This document shows positions 41,584-50,315 of a stretch of DNA of 64,000 bases, piece after piece. Both the position numbers and the translations under genes were made by a program. Under the pieces are notes generated by a model. The model worked only from the letters and a program-made list of their open reading frames with translations, did not search any database and was not told the origin of the DNA. The DNA comes from an uncultured Candidatus Saccharibacteria bacterium (GTDB lineage Bacteria; Patescibacteriota; Saccharimonadia; Saccharimonadales; Saccharimonadaceae), in the NCBI GenBank assembly GCA_946222005.1, contig CAMIHP010000001.1, positions 145,472 through 209,471 of the forward strand, read 5' to 3'. Numbering within the stretch: position 1 is the first letter of the stretch; each line of letters begins with the position of its first letter.

Positions 41584-43197
41584 CTACGCCTCGCCCTTTG
41601 TCCGCTTCCGCCGCTCCAGCGCCGCCTGCACCAAGCCAGCAAAGAGCGGGTGAGCCCGAAATGGCCGCGAGGCAAACTCTGGGTGAGCCTGAGTCGCAAC
41701 AAAGTAGTCGCAGGTAGGTGCCTCGACAAACTCGACCAGCCTGCCATCGGGTGATGTGCCCGACACCACAATCCCGCCCGCGTTGATGGCAGTAAGATGC
41801 GCTTGATTCACCTCATAGCGGTGGCGGTGACGCTCCACAACTTCTGTTGTCCCATATACCTTAGCGGTACGCGAGCCAGCTTGCAGCACCGCTGGGTAAT
41901 TGCCCAGGCGCATCGTCCCACCGGTCGATTGCTTGCCCTGCTGATCAGGCATAAGGTAGATGACGGCATTATCTGGCGCGGTGCCACACTCTGCGCTGCC
42001 AGCCTGGGCCAAGCCACCACGGCGAGCAGCAGCAATCACCGCCACCTGCATCCCCAGGCATATGCCAAGATACGGCACGTTGTGCTGCAGGCAGTAACTC
42101 GCCGCCGCAATCTTCCCTTCCACCCCGCGCTTGCCAAAGCCGCCGGGCACTACCACCGCATCCACAGCGCTGAGCGCGGCGTCGGTCACTGTCTCGGCGT
42201 TAATCCATTGGATCGTCACCTCGCTGCGGTGCGCCCAGGCGGCTGCTTTGAGCGCCTCAGTGATGGAGAGATAGGTATCGGCATTATCAATATATTTCGC
42301 CACGAGGCCAATCGTCAGCCGCTGGCGGTAGGTCTGGCTGTCATGCCGGACGAGCTGCTGCCAACGCGTCATATCTGGTGCCGTATCATTACCGGTAAAG
42401 CTCGCCAGCACGGGGCCCAATTCGCGCGCTACCATCAGGGGTACCTTGTAGACTGTATCGACATTTGGCATCATAATGATCCCCTCTGGCCGTACCCCGC
42501 TGGCAATGGCAATCTTATCCGCCACACTACGCGGCGGCGCGATGCTGCCCTCGGTGCGGACTGCCACGACATCGGGCATGATGCCAAAACCACGCAGGTC
42601 GGCCATGGCATTCTGGGCTGGCTTGGTCTTGTACTCCTGGCTGGTCGCAAGAAACGGCACATACACCACATGAACGAAGAGACAGTGCTCGCGCCCCACC
42701 TCGAGGGAGAATTCGCGGATCGCCTCGACGAAGCTGAGCCCCTCATAATCTCCCACCGTGCCACCAATCTCCACAATATGCACCTGTCCTGCCGCCGCCT
42801 GGTGGATGGCTCGCTTGATCGCTTGGGTAAGGTGCGGCACCAACTGCACCGTTTGGCCGCCAAACTTCCCAGCCCGCTCATCGGCGATCAAGTCACGCAG
42901 CAGCCGCCCCGCCAGCGTAGCATTGCGCTGGGTAAGCTCGAGGTCTAAGAAGCGCTCGTAGTGGCCAAGGTCGAGATCGGTCTCTGCCCCATCTTTGGTC
43001 ACGAAGCACTCGCCATGTTCCTTGGGGTTAAGCAGCCCAGCATCGACATTAAGGTACGGGTCGCACTTTTGCACCGAGACGGTTAAGCCCTTGGCCTGAA
43101 GCACCGCACCAATACTGGCCGCCGTGATGCCCTTACCCACCCCAGAGAGTACCCCACCGGTGACAAAAATATACGTTGGTTGGTGTGTCTGTGTCAT
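41584..43197 (-). CDS. pyrG: CTP synthase
   Basis: 537 residues from MTQTHQPTYIF with a GAGGGAG site. Converts UTP to CTP using glutamine. Synthase domain ~1-270 with TGGVLSGVGKGITAASIG (ATP loop), CDPYLNVDAGLLNPKEHGE and HIVEIGGTVGDYEG. Glutaminase domain ~290-537 with oxyanion loop GGFGKRG, nucleophile Cys in PYLGICLGMQVAV and the His-Pro-Glu triad end AHPEFASRPF. Normal length. Confidence 0.97.
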   Translation of the reverse strand: MTQTHQPTYIFVTGGVLSGVGKGITAASIGAVLQAKGLTVSVQKCDPYLNVDAGLLNPKEHGECFVTKDGAETDLDLGHYERFLDLELTQRNATLAGRLLRDLIADERAGKFGGQTVQLVPHLTQAIKRAIHQAAAGQVHIVEIGGTVGDYEGLSFVEAIREFSLEVGREHCLFVHVVYVPFLATSQEYKTKPAQNAMADLRGFGIMPDVVAVRTEGSIAPPRSVADKIAIASGVRPEGIIMMPNVDTVYKVPLMVARELGPVLASFTGNDTAPDMTRWQQLVRHDSQTYRQRLTIGLVAKYIDNADTYLSITEALKAAAWAHRSEVTIQWINAETVTDAALSAVDAVVVPGGFGKRGVEGKIAAASYCLQHNVPYLGICLGMQVAVIAAARRGGLAQAGSAECGTAPDNAVIYLMPDQQGKQSTGGTMRLGNYPAVLQAGSRTAKVYGTTEVVERHRHRYEVNQAHLTAINAGGIVVSGTSPDGRLVEFVEAPTCDYFVATQAHPEFASRPFRAHPLFAGLVQAALERRKRTKGEA

Positions 43198-43251
43198 ACA
43201 ATCTCCCTCTCGCGTTCTATTGTAGCATGTATCCATAAGCAGTATACCAGC

Positions 43252-43277
43252 AAAAAACCAGCCTGGTAGCTGGCTTC
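43252..43277 (-). terminator. Terminator downstream of the 76-residue gene
   Basis: AACCAGC / GCTGGCT stem with T run on the minus strand, between the stop at 43301 and the pyrG start. Confidence 0.7.
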
Positions 43278-43300
43278 TGCTGGTTATTGATACGCGCCAC

Positions 43301-43531
43301 CTATTGGCAGCCCTCGCACATCGTTAACTCCGCTGGATCTGGCATAATGACAGGGGTGCCACTTGCCGCTGCTTGGTCAACGGCGACTTGCTGAGCAGCC
43401 AGCAGTGCCTGCTCGATAGCATCGAGCTTTTCCTCGAGCGTCATGTCGTCCGTTAGTTGGGGCTTGGTGGTCTGTGCCTGCGTGGCCGCTGGATCGGTTG
43501 TTGGTGATGTCGTGTGTGTCGTCTGCGTCAT
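43301..43531 (-). CDS. Small protein ending in CEGCQ
   Basis: 76 residues, start after AGGGA. The N-terminal ~25 residues are Thr/Pro/Gln-rich and flexible, followed by a helix (MTLEEKLDAIEQALLAAQQV), a short PVIMPDP linker and the last residues TMCEGCQ. A C-x2-C pair at the extreme C-terminus after a flexible linker is the layout of the redox tail of class I NrdA; the NrdA encoded 2.1 kb upstream on the same strand has no Cys in its tail. It may supply reducing thiols in trans. Other roles (zinc site, thiol carrier) remain possible. Confidence 0.65.
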   Translation of the reverse strand: MTQTTHTTSPTTDPAATQAQTTKPQLTDDMTLEEKLDAIEQALLAAQQVAVDQAAASGTPVIMPDPAELTMCEGCQ

Positions 43532-43589
43532 ATATTATTCCCTACCCGTTTTTTAGTTATAGTATCTATTGTACGCTATATATAGCGTT

Positions 43590-43985
43590 TTATGCAAGGT
43601 AGTGCACCCAATTTTCTGTTGTAGAATTATCATCCAGCTGGCCAATCGGTGCAACATACCACTGCGGCTGCACACACTGTGGGCGGAAGCTCCCCAGCTT
43701 GGCCGTATATGCCTCGGTAATAGCCGCGACCTCGTCCTCGCGGGCTTCGCGCACTGTGGTGTGGAGATAGACAGCCTGCTTGGCGTCATCCCACACCACA
43801 AATTCTGCCCGCCCAGTGCGAAAGGCGTTGTGCGAGTGACGCGCCTCACGATCAGACAGCCAGGCAATCGCATCCCCCACCCGCACAAAGTGCAATGGCG
43901 TCACCAGCGGCGTGCGGTCGCGATTGACGGTGGCCAGCGCACCAACCGGTACGGTATCGAGGATGGTTTGTGTGAGGGTATTCAT
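43590..43985 (-). CDS. Pyridoxamine-5'-phosphate-oxidase-fold protein
   Basis: 131 residues. Split-barrel flavin-binding fold: VPVGALATVNRDRTPLVTPLHFVRVGDAIAWLSDREARHSHN is the standard opening with the FMN phosphate region, then FVVWDDAKQAVYLHTTVRE. Many such small proteins bind FMN, F420 or haem; the ligand here is not known. It lies between nrdB and the CEGCQ protein on the same strand. AAAGGAA site, spaced rather far from the ATG. Confidence 0.85.
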   Translation of the reverse strand: MNTLTQTILDTVPVGALATVNRDRTPLVTPLHFVRVGDAIAWLSDREARHSHNAFRTGRAEFVVWDDAKQAVYLHTTVREAREDEVAAITEAYTAKLGSFRPQCVQPQWYVAPIGQLDDNSTTENWVHYLA

Positions 43986-44048
43986 GGTGGCTATATTCCT
44001 TTCGTATCTAATGTGCGAATATTATTTATTGCATCAGCGAGCCGCTTT

Positions 44049-44153
44049 CACTCCATTGCCAGACAAGAAAATATCTGGAGGCCAGCTACTTAGCAAGCGA
44101 AAGATTGCTGTAGTATAATCTGGCCGGAACATTTTCGGTCTGGTGATGGAGTG
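44049..44153. repeat. Hairpin element copy A (105 bp), downstream of nrdB
   Basis: Imperfect palindrome. Outer arms CACTCCATTGCCAGAC and GTCTGGTGATGGAGTG pair at 14 of 16 positions; inside, GAAAAT pairs with ATTTTC and GGCCAG with CTGGCC; the tip is AGCAA / TTGCT. TATAAT occurs near the right-hand inner arm. Copy B lies inverted at 48428. Over the central 92 bases the two differ at about ten places, all transitions, and one outer-stem difference is compensated on both arms. Confidence 0.85.
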
Positions 44154-44206
44154 AGAGCTCCTGTAAGACCGGTAGACTAGTAAGATTGTTATTTTACTAA
44201 TATCTA

Positions 44207-45184
44207 CTACTTCGTCGTATTCACCTCATAACTCGTATTGGTGCTCTCGAAGAAGTTCACCAGCTCCAGCGTGTCGTTGGCAGCGGCCATCCACTTGGCC
44301 GGGTTGGTGACGTTGTATTCCGGCTCAAAGCCCAGCTCCTCCAGCCGCCGGTCGGTCATATACATCACGTATTGGTTGACGTAGTCGGCGTTCAGGCCCA
44401 GGATGCCGCGCGGCAGCATGTCTTTGTTATAGGCCTTTTCGAGCTCAACAGCTTCGAGAATCAGGCTGCGGATTTCCTCAGCAAACTCCTCAGTTTGCAA
44501 ATCCGGGTTTTCATGCAGAATCGTCAGCAGCAGGTTAATGCCAAACTCCAGGTGTAGGTTTTCATCCTTCGTCACCCAATCGAGCAGCGTGCCAACATTG
44601 CGCAGCAGGTTGCGCCGGCGGAAGCTCATCCCCACCATAAAGCCGCTGTAGAACCAAATCCCCTCCAGCACAATGTTATACGCCACCAAGTTGCGCACAA
44701 AGTCCTTCTTGCCCTCCAGCGTCGTTACATCTGGGCGCTCCTCCATCATGCGCGTGACGTATTTGGTCTGGAAGGCAGCTTTATCGGCCAGGGATTTTTT
44801 ACCCCAGCCAGCCGCGTAAATTTCCTCGCGGTCAAACGGGAAGGTCTCGATAATATATTCGAAGGTCATAAAGTGATTGGCCTCTTCCCACATCTGCTTT
44901 GAAAGGTACAGGTGGCACTCAGCGGCGTTCACACAGGGGTAAATACCAAAAGCCAGCGATTTATTAATCAGCAGCTCGTTGGGATTAAGGTAGCTAATCA
45001 CCGTCTTGAGGGCGTGCTTTTCGTCCTCGCTCAATTTCTCAAAATCCGCCAAATCCTGGCTCAGCTGCACCTCATTAGGGAACCATGTGTTAGCCACCGC
45101 TTGGTTGTACAAGCGGTACGCCCAGTCATAGCGCACCGGCTTGAGCTGCAAGCCATCGCGTACGCCTGATCCTAAAATGCCCAT
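44207..45184 (-). CDS. nrdB: Ribonucleotide reductase class I small subunit, Phe-type (class Ic/Id-like)
   Basis: 325 residues. Houses the metal cofactor that starts the radical in NrdA. Ligand set: Glu in NPNELL (in place of the usual Asp), Glu and His in WEEANH, and later Glu/Glu/His in NIVLEG, KDENLHLEFG. The residue four after the first His, the radical Tyr of standard enzymes, is Phe (NHFMTFEYII). A Glu first ligand plus Phe is the pattern of Mn/Fe class Ic enzymes such as that of Chlamydia; class Id is also possible. Excellent AAGGAGG site. Third gene of the nrd operon. Confidence 0.93.
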   Translation of the reverse strand: MGILGSGVRDGLQLKPVRYDWAYRLYNQAVANTWFPNEVQLSQDLADFEKLSEDEKHALKTVISYLNPNELLINKSLAFGIYPCVNAAECHLYLSKQMWEEANHFMTFEYIIETFPFDREEIYAAGWGKKSLADKAAFQTKYVTRMMEERPDVTTLEGKKDFVRNLVAYNIVLEGIWFYSGFMVGMSFRRRNLLRNVGTLLDWVTKDENLHLEFGINLLLTILHENPDLQTEEFAEEIRSLILEAVELEKAYNKDMLPRGILGLNADYVNQYVMYMTDRRLEELGFEPEYNVTNPAKWMAAANDTLELVNFFESTNTSYEVNTTK

Positions 45185-45307
45185 TATTACCTCCTTGTTG
45201 TATTACATAATGGTTGTATATTTGATAATTTTACCAGTCGTATTCTACTCGTCATCTCCCCTGAGGAGTTCTCCATCTTTTGGACCAGCTTCTGGACACC
45301 GATAATC

Positions 45308-45670
45308 CTATGTTTTTGGATCGATCGATGGCGTCCTATCGGATATTTGACCATCCTGCTCTTCAGCACTCGCATCAGTGCCAAAAATATCGAGCTCCGG
45401 CTGGGTCCACCCTTGAGGCTTATCGGGATGGTATATATTTCCCATGCCTCGGCTATTCCACAACGGGTCACTTGCCGTTACATCGCCAGGCACAGCGTGG
45501 ACATCGCTGTCTGTACCCTCTGTATATATACCAATCTCTCCTTTTAGCGCTGCAGCGCCAACACCACTCACACTCACGGTGGCCAATTCTGCTCGCTTTT
45601 CCAGTGACAAATCAGCAAAGTCTATCGTGCTTTGCTCGCTCGCTACTCCCGTTTTTCCTTCATGCGTCAT
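45308..45670 (-). CDS. Unassigned protein between nrdA and nrdB
   Basis: 120 residues from MTHEGKTGV, one base after the nrdA stop codon, with GGAG in the nrdA end. Acidic, with no Cys. Segments: FADLSLEKRAELATVSVSGVGAAALKG, then DPLWNSRGMGNIYHPDK and QPELDIFGT. No family recognised. Its place inside the operon suggests a role with the reductase (assembly, regulation or metal handling), but the sequence does not prove it. Confidence 0.75.
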   Translation of the reverse strand: MTHEGKTGVASEQSTIDFADLSLEKRAELATVSVSGVGAAALKGEIGIYTEGTDSDVHAVPGDVTASDPLWNSRGMGNIYHPDKPQGWTQPELDIFGTDASAEEQDGQISDRTPSIDPKT

Positions 45671-45671
45671 A

Positions 45672-48107
45672 TTATTCCTTCTCCTTCCCTTCCTCCTGCT
45701 TCTTGCGTGCGCGGTAGAAGCCACCAAAACCCACGCGCTTGGCGTCTTGGTGAAGTTTTTGCTCGGTTTTGTTAGCGCGAATGGAGACCTGCTCGGACTG
45801 GTGGCGTGGCTTCACGTGCAAATAATACGTCGTTTTCAGGCCGCGACGCCAGGCTTCGCTGTAGATCGTAATATACTCCTCGATATTGCGCGACTCTAAG
45901 TACATATTGCGGCTAATCGCTTGGTCGACCCACTTCTGAGCGCGGGCTGCCACCTCAATGAAGGCATAGGGGCTCAGCTGAAAGCTCGTCTTATACACAT
46001 CGCGCACCGCCTGAGGGATCTGCTCCATGTGCTGGATGTCGCCTTGGGTAGTAAGCAGCTCGTCCTTGAGCTCCTCCCACAGGCCGAGTGCTTTGAGCTT
46101 GCGCACAAGGTTAGCATTAACCTCGAGGAATTTACCATTGAGCGTGCTCCGGCTAAAGATCTGGCTAAATTGCGGGTCGATCCCTGGGGTGGTGCCCGTC
46201 ACGTGCGAGATATTGGCAGTAGGCGCAATAGCCATCAGCGTGGCATTGCGCATGCCGCGCTTCACCTTGGGGCGCAGCGCCTCCCAGTCGAGGCGGCGAG
46301 TGGTATTAATCGCCACTGCCTCACCCCGCTGCGCGCCGAGCCGGTCAATCGTGTCGATAGGCAATTCCCCCTTGCTCCAGCCACTGCCCGCAAAGTTGGG
46401 GTAGCTACCACGCGTCACTGCTAGCTCGGCCGACTCATCGATAGCGTAGTAGCTAATAAACTCCGCCAGCTGGTCGATCAGCTCATACGCCGCCTCAGAT
46501 TCATAGCTCAGCTCGAGCTTTTCTAGCACATCGGCAAGCCCCATAAAGCCCAGGCCAATCGCTCGATTTTGCAGGTTACTATTCATCGCCTCGGGGATAG
46601 GTGTTGTGGTAATGTCTACAAGGTTATCAAGCTGGCGCGTGGCTGAGCGCGTCGCCTGCTCGAGCCGTGGCCAGTCCCACGTCTTGGTCGCGTCATCCAG
46701 GAAAGCGCTGAGATTAATACTCACCAGATTGCACACCGCAATATTGTGCTCATCTTGCGGCAAAGTGATCTCTGTACAGAGATTGCTGAGATGAATAGTC
46801 CCAGTGTTATTATTAAGCGCCCGAAGGTTAATAGCGTCTTTCCAGGTGAGCCATGGGTGGCCGGTCGCCTGCAAGCTACTCAGAATTCTGTGGAATTGCT
46901 GGCGCGCAGGCAGCTTATCATAAGCGCGTAGCTTACCCGCTTCGGCCTGAGTAATGTAATACGCATACCGCTTAGCAAAAGCCGCGCCATACAGCTCGCT
47001 CAAGTCACTGACCTCGGCTGGGTCAAAGAGATACCAGTCTTCATCAGCCTGCACCCGGCGCATAAATTCATCACTAATAAACACCGCTGTATCGAGGAAA
47101 CGCGTCCGCAAATACGGATCGCCGGAGTTCATCCGCAGATCGACAAACTGCGAGAAATTAAGATGCCAGTTCTCCATATAAGCTGCGGCGGCGCCAGCCT
47201 TCTTGCCCTTGCGCGAGACGGCAAACAGCGCCGTGTCGATCATCTTCATAAAGGGGATAGGGCCCGTACTCTCGGTATTAGTAGTGCGAACGGGGCTACC
47301 CGCCGCCCGCAGCTTGGTAAAACTGACACCGATACCGCCTGTCCCTTTAGCGATGAACATCGTATCGCGCACACTCTTGGCAATCGACTCCATATCATCC
47401 TGCACTTCCATGACGAAGCAGTTGCTTAGCTGCGGGAACAACCCACCAGCATTAACGCGGGTGCTCCCGCCTGGGCTGTATTCGAGATTAGCCATGTGCT
47501 GGTAAAACTCAATAGCTGCCTCAGTAGGGTGTTCCTCATTGTAGCTCAGACCCATGGCAATGCGCATAGTAGTAAACTGCGGCACTTCGAGCGGTTCGCC
47601 GTTTTGCTTGCGCAGGGCGTAGCGGTTGCGGTTGGTCACCACACCAAGATATTTGCTGAGTGTATCTTTGCTCGGGTCGAGTGCAGCAGCCAGGCGCTCG
47701 AGGTCAAAGATCGTCTCATCTTGCATGCGCGGGTCGAGCAAACCGTCGGCCACTGCCTGGCGAATATAGCACGGGAAGGCCTCCCTATGACGCTGGCGCA
47801 GTTCTTCATCAGTAGTATATACGCCCAGCAAATCGCGGTAGATCGTGCCCAGCAGCAAGCGCGCCGCGATCGTATCGTAGTCTGGGTCATCCTTAATATT
47901 CTGCACCGTTGTCTGGATGAGCGTCTCCTCCAGCTGCTTGGTTGTCATCCCATCAAAGAGCGTCAGCTGCAGCTCGCGAGCAATCTGCACGATCTTCTGC
48001 AGCGGATCGGCCAGCCCCTGGCTTGCCGCCAGCAACGTGGCATTTATCTTGGTTGTGTCAAATGGCTCGGTCGTGCCATCGCGCTTGGTAATATGAATCG
48101 TCATCAT
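45672..48107 (-). CDS. nrdA: Ribonucleotide reductase class I large subunit, without C-terminal Cys pair
   Basis: 811 residues. Reduces ribonucleotides to deoxyribonucleotides. N-terminal ATP cone (TIHITKRDGTTEPFDTTKIN). Active site: Cys in LSNCFVMEV, the Asn-Cys-Glu set in NLCTEI, the second redox Cys in AVCNLVSINL, and the radical-path Tyr residues near TTYYLHVKP. The usual C-terminal C-x2-C or C-x4-C tail is missing: after the last barrel helix the chain ends with ~50 basic/polar residues (KTEQKLHQDAKRVGFGG, ending EEGKEKE) without Cys. Start after GGGGAGG; the next codon is also ATG. Confidence 0.95.
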   Translation of the reverse strand: MMTIHITKRDGTTEPFDTTKINATLLAASQGLADPLQKIVQIARELQLTLFDGMTTKQLEETLIQTTVQNIKDDPDYDTIAARLLLGTIYRDLLGVYTTDEELRQRHREAFPCYIRQAVADGLLDPRMQDETIFDLERLAAALDPSKDTLSKYLGVVTNRNRYALRKQNGEPLEVPQFTTMRIAMGLSYNEEHPTEAAIEFYQHMANLEYSPGGSTRVNAGGLFPQLSNCFVMEVQDDMESIAKSVRDTMFIAKGTGGIGVSFTKLRAAGSPVRTTNTESTGPIPFMKMIDTALFAVSRKGKKAGAAAAYMENWHLNFSQFVDLRMNSGDPYLRTRFLDTAVFISDEFMRRVQADEDWYLFDPAEVSDLSELYGAAFAKRYAYYITQAEAGKLRAYDKLPARQQFHRILSSLQATGHPWLTWKDAINLRALNNNTGTIHLSNLCTEITLPQDEHNIAVCNLVSINLSAFLDDATKTWDWPRLEQATRSATRQLDNLVDITTTPIPEAMNSNLQNRAIGLGFMGLADVLEKLELSYESEAAYELIDQLAEFISYYAIDESAELAVTRGSYPNFAGSGWSKGELPIDTIDRLGAQRGEAVAINTTRRLDWEALRPKVKRGMRNATLMAIAPTANISHVTGTTPGIDPQFSQIFSRSTLNGKFLEVNANLVRKLKALGLWEELKDELLTTQGDIQHMEQIPQAVRDVYKTSFQLSPYAFIEVAARAQKWVDQAISRNMYLESRNIEEYITIYSEAWRRGLKTTYYLHVKPRHQSEQVSIRANKTEQKLHQDAKRVGFGGFYRARKKQEEGKEKE

Positions 48108-48152
48108 CCCTCCCCTTGGGCTCCTTACTATACGGTGCACAAAACCAGCCAC

Positions 48153-48327
48153 CAGGGCACGCCTGGAGCCAAGCTGTATTGTTTGTCTCTCCCGTGTTTA
48201 TGTGTGCTCGCTATATATGTAGCGTCTGTATCCTACTATAGACGCCAGATGTGGTGCTTGGCAAGGGGTTTTGTGAAAACTACAACCGATTTTGCAGGCG
48301 ACCTCTGTGGATGCTAGCGACACACCA
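48153..48327. other. nrd leader region
   Basis: No gene. It contains the ACCTCTGT motif at 48301 and the sequence upstream of nrdA; I see no NrdR-type box pair. Confidence 0.4.
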
Positions 48328-48329
48328 TA

Positions 48330-48420
48330 GCCTCGTGTAAGAAAATATCTGGAGACCAACGCTAGTGCACGCGGGTAGAGTTCTATTGCACTATCCGTAC
48401 CAGAATATTATGAAGCAACA
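48330..48420. repeat. Hairpin element copy C (divergent), upstream of nrdA
   Basis: Shares AAGAAAATATCTGGAG with copies A and B, then forms its own dyad (TAGTGCA / TGCACTA inside, AATATCTGG / CCAGAATATT outside). It lies next to copy B. Confidence 0.6.
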
Positions 48421-48427
48421 GCTATGT

Positions 48428-48532
48428 CATTCTATCACCAGACCGAAAATGTTCCGGCCAGATTATACTATAGTGATTCTCCGCTCGCTGAGTGGCTGGC
48501 CTCCAAATATTTTCTTGTCTGGCAATAGAGCA
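48428..48532. repeat. Hairpin element copy B (105 bp), upstream of nrdA
   Basis: Reverse-complement copy of the element at 44049. The inner block from TATAATCTGG to GGTCTGGTGAT is identical in both. Copies A and B enclose nrdA, orf120 and nrdB as inverted repeats about 4.3 kb apart. Confidence 0.85.
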
Positions 48533-48613
48533 GCTTGGTGTATAGTAAATAATTTTGATAATGGCTTACCGCCACTAGCCCAAACTATCTCTCGCACTAC
48601 TCCGATGGAGTGT

Positions 48614-48639
48614 AAAAACCGGTCGCAATGACCGATTTT
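48614..48639 (-). terminator. Terminator downstream of the spermidine-synthase-like gene
   Basis: CGGTC / GACCG core extended by A and T runs, T run on the minus strand. Confidence 0.7.
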
Positions 48640-48654
48640 CAGCCCAGCGCAAGA

Positions 48655-48679
48655 GGTCGATACTTGGGAAGTATCGACC
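48655..48679. other. Perfect 11-bp hairpin
   Basis: GGTCGATACTT, loop GGG, AAGTATCGACC. No T run. It lies between the fused membrane protein stop and its terminator. Confidence 0.6.
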
Positions 48680-48757
48680 CTTATAGCGATCTATCGGAGG
48701 GAGTGTGGGGAGGGTGAGCGTGAGAAAATAAGCGCATTAACTAACGAGTGTACGCCA

Positions 48758-50227
48758 CTAAAAGCGCACATTACGCTCAGACACCTCTCGGCACTCCTGC
48801 CGGAGCCGCTCGAGAGGGGCATAATCATCATGGTACGGCGGCTGGCTGGCGAAGGGGGCTGGCTGATGAGAAGCGTCACCACCATACGTCGCCACGACAT
48901 TAGTGTAATCCCAGCCATCTGCCCGCTCATAACGAAAACTCCCCTGCCCCAATAGAGCAGCATACGGCGCATCCTGGGCAGCAAACAGTGGCTGGCAGGC
49001 TGGTTGGCGACTGGCAATCATATTAACCACCACACGAGCCTGGGGGCGGAGATGCTGCTTGAGTGCGGTGGCATACTCTTGTGTTGCCAGTGAGGCGGGT
49101 ACATCGCCGTCGTTATACACATCAACAAGGATGATATCGTACTGCTCGGTGCTGCGTTCAAGGAAGACGCGCGCATCTTGGAATATCGGCCGCACATTGG
49201 CTGGGTCGCGATAATAAAAATACTGGCGAGCAATCGGCAAGAGCCCTGGATCGATCTCTACTACATCAATCTGGCTCTGCGGATAGCGCTGGGCAAGGAG
49301 GCGCGGCACCGTGAAGGTCCCACCACCCAGTACCAAAATGCGCTGGCGCTGCGGCGCGCGCTCCACCGCGTGCATCATCTGACGCGTATACCAAAATGGC
49401 AGCTGCTGCGGCTGCCCTACCACCACACCAGACTGCACACCAGCCGGGCCACTGGCAATCCCACGGATAATCGCGCCATCCTGCCGACGCCATTGCTGGA
49501 GTGTGTAGTGCGCCGCGGCGGTATCGATCGTCTGCGCGGCCTGGGCTTGCACCACTGGTGCCACGCGATAACCCAGCGCCAAACCCACGCACAGCACACT
49601 TACCACCACGCGCCACTGCCAGTGCTGGCCGGGCACCATGAGCCAGCTGGCTAGCACGAGCAGACTAATAAGCACCACTACTACATCATGAATCCCCAGC
49701 CATCCAAACAAGAAAAACCCCGCCGCAAAGGTGCCGACAATCCCACCAATCGAATTCACCGCACTCAGCGACGCCACCGACCGCCCCGTTCGCGCCAGCG
49801 TCTCTGTCTGCCGCTCCACTAAGTAGGGGCTCACTGCTCCCAGCACCAGGCTGGTCGGCGCAAAAAGGAGGCTTGCCGCCACTGTAGCTTGCAGGCGAAT
49901 ATCGATCGGCAGCTGGGCCACCCACCGCAGTATATCGTGGTATTGGCACAGCATTGTCAGTACCAGCAGCGCCGCACCAAGCAGCAGCCAGGCCACATCG
50001 CCATCGCGCGAGCGCGTATCGGCTAGCACCCCACCCAGCCAATAACCCAGGCTCATCGCCGCAATAATGACACCAATAATGCTCGCCCACACATACGTCG
50101 ACGCCCCCACCACTGGCGACATCACCCGCGCTGCCACCAGCTCAAACACCATCACACAAAACCCCGCCACAAATGCAATCACCAAACGCCGATACGGCAG
50201 CGGCATCATCAGTCGTTTCAGTTTCAT
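48758..50227 (-). CDS. Membrane-fused spermidine-synthase-like protein
   Basis: 489 residues. N-terminal ~225 residues carry about seven membrane helices of the kind found fused to such synthases (FVAGFCVMVFELVAARVMSP, WASIIGVIIAAMSLGYWLGG, SLSAVNSIGGIVGTFAAGF). The C-terminal ~240 residues are a polyamine-synthase Rossmann domain: RILVLGGGTFTVPRLL (nucleotide loop), IDVVEIDPGLLPIAR, and YDIILVDVYNDGDVP where the catalytic Asp is expected. Makes or exports a polyamine-like product; the substrate is unclear. ATG lies six bases after TACAAT. Confidence 0.88.
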   Translation of the reverse strand: MKLKRLMMPLPYRRLVIAFVAGFCVMVFELVAARVMSPVVGASTYVWASIIGVIIAAMSLGYWLGGVLADTRSRDGDVAWLLLGAALLVLTMLCQYHDILRWVAQLPIDIRLQATVAASLLFAPTSLVLGAVSPYLVERQTETLARTGRSVASLSAVNSIGGIVGTFAAGFFLFGWLGIHDVVVVLISLLVLASWLMVPGQHWQWRVVVSVLCVGLALGYRVAPVVQAQAAQTIDTAAAHYTLQQWRRQDGAIIRGIASGPAGVQSGVVVGQPQQLPFWYTRQMMHAVERAPQRQRILVLGGGTFTVPRLLAQRYPQSQIDVVEIDPGLLPIARQYFYYRDPANVRPIFQDARVFLERSTEQYDIILVDVYNDGDVPASLATQEYATALKQHLRPQARVVVNMIASRQPACQPLFAAQDAPYAALLGQGSFRYERADGWDYTNVVATYGGDASHQPAPFASQPPYHDDYAPLERLRQECREVSERNVRF

Positions 50228-50315
50228 AGGAGTATTGTAGCATGGTTGGTGGGCTATGTTTTTGATGTTATATTGCTTCTCTTTACATCGCACCTCGATA
50301 TGATATGATACTGTT

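Noticed and set aside
44049..44153. Integron attC site
   Set aside because: The palindrome is suggestive, but there is no integron integrase, no cassette array and no recognisable attC core at its ends.
45187..45471. 94-codon frame between orf120 and nrdB
   Set aside because: It overlaps orf120 in another phase and has no ribosome site; nrdB and orf120 explain the region.
44049..48532. Composite transposon around the nrd genes
   Set aside because: No transposase, no target duplication seen, and the enclosed genes are core functions; kept only as an inverted hairpin repeat.
48108..48760. NrdR boxes upstream of nrdA
   Set aside because: I could not find two spaced copies of the ACA-AT-TGT type dyad; the region is filled by the hairpin elements.
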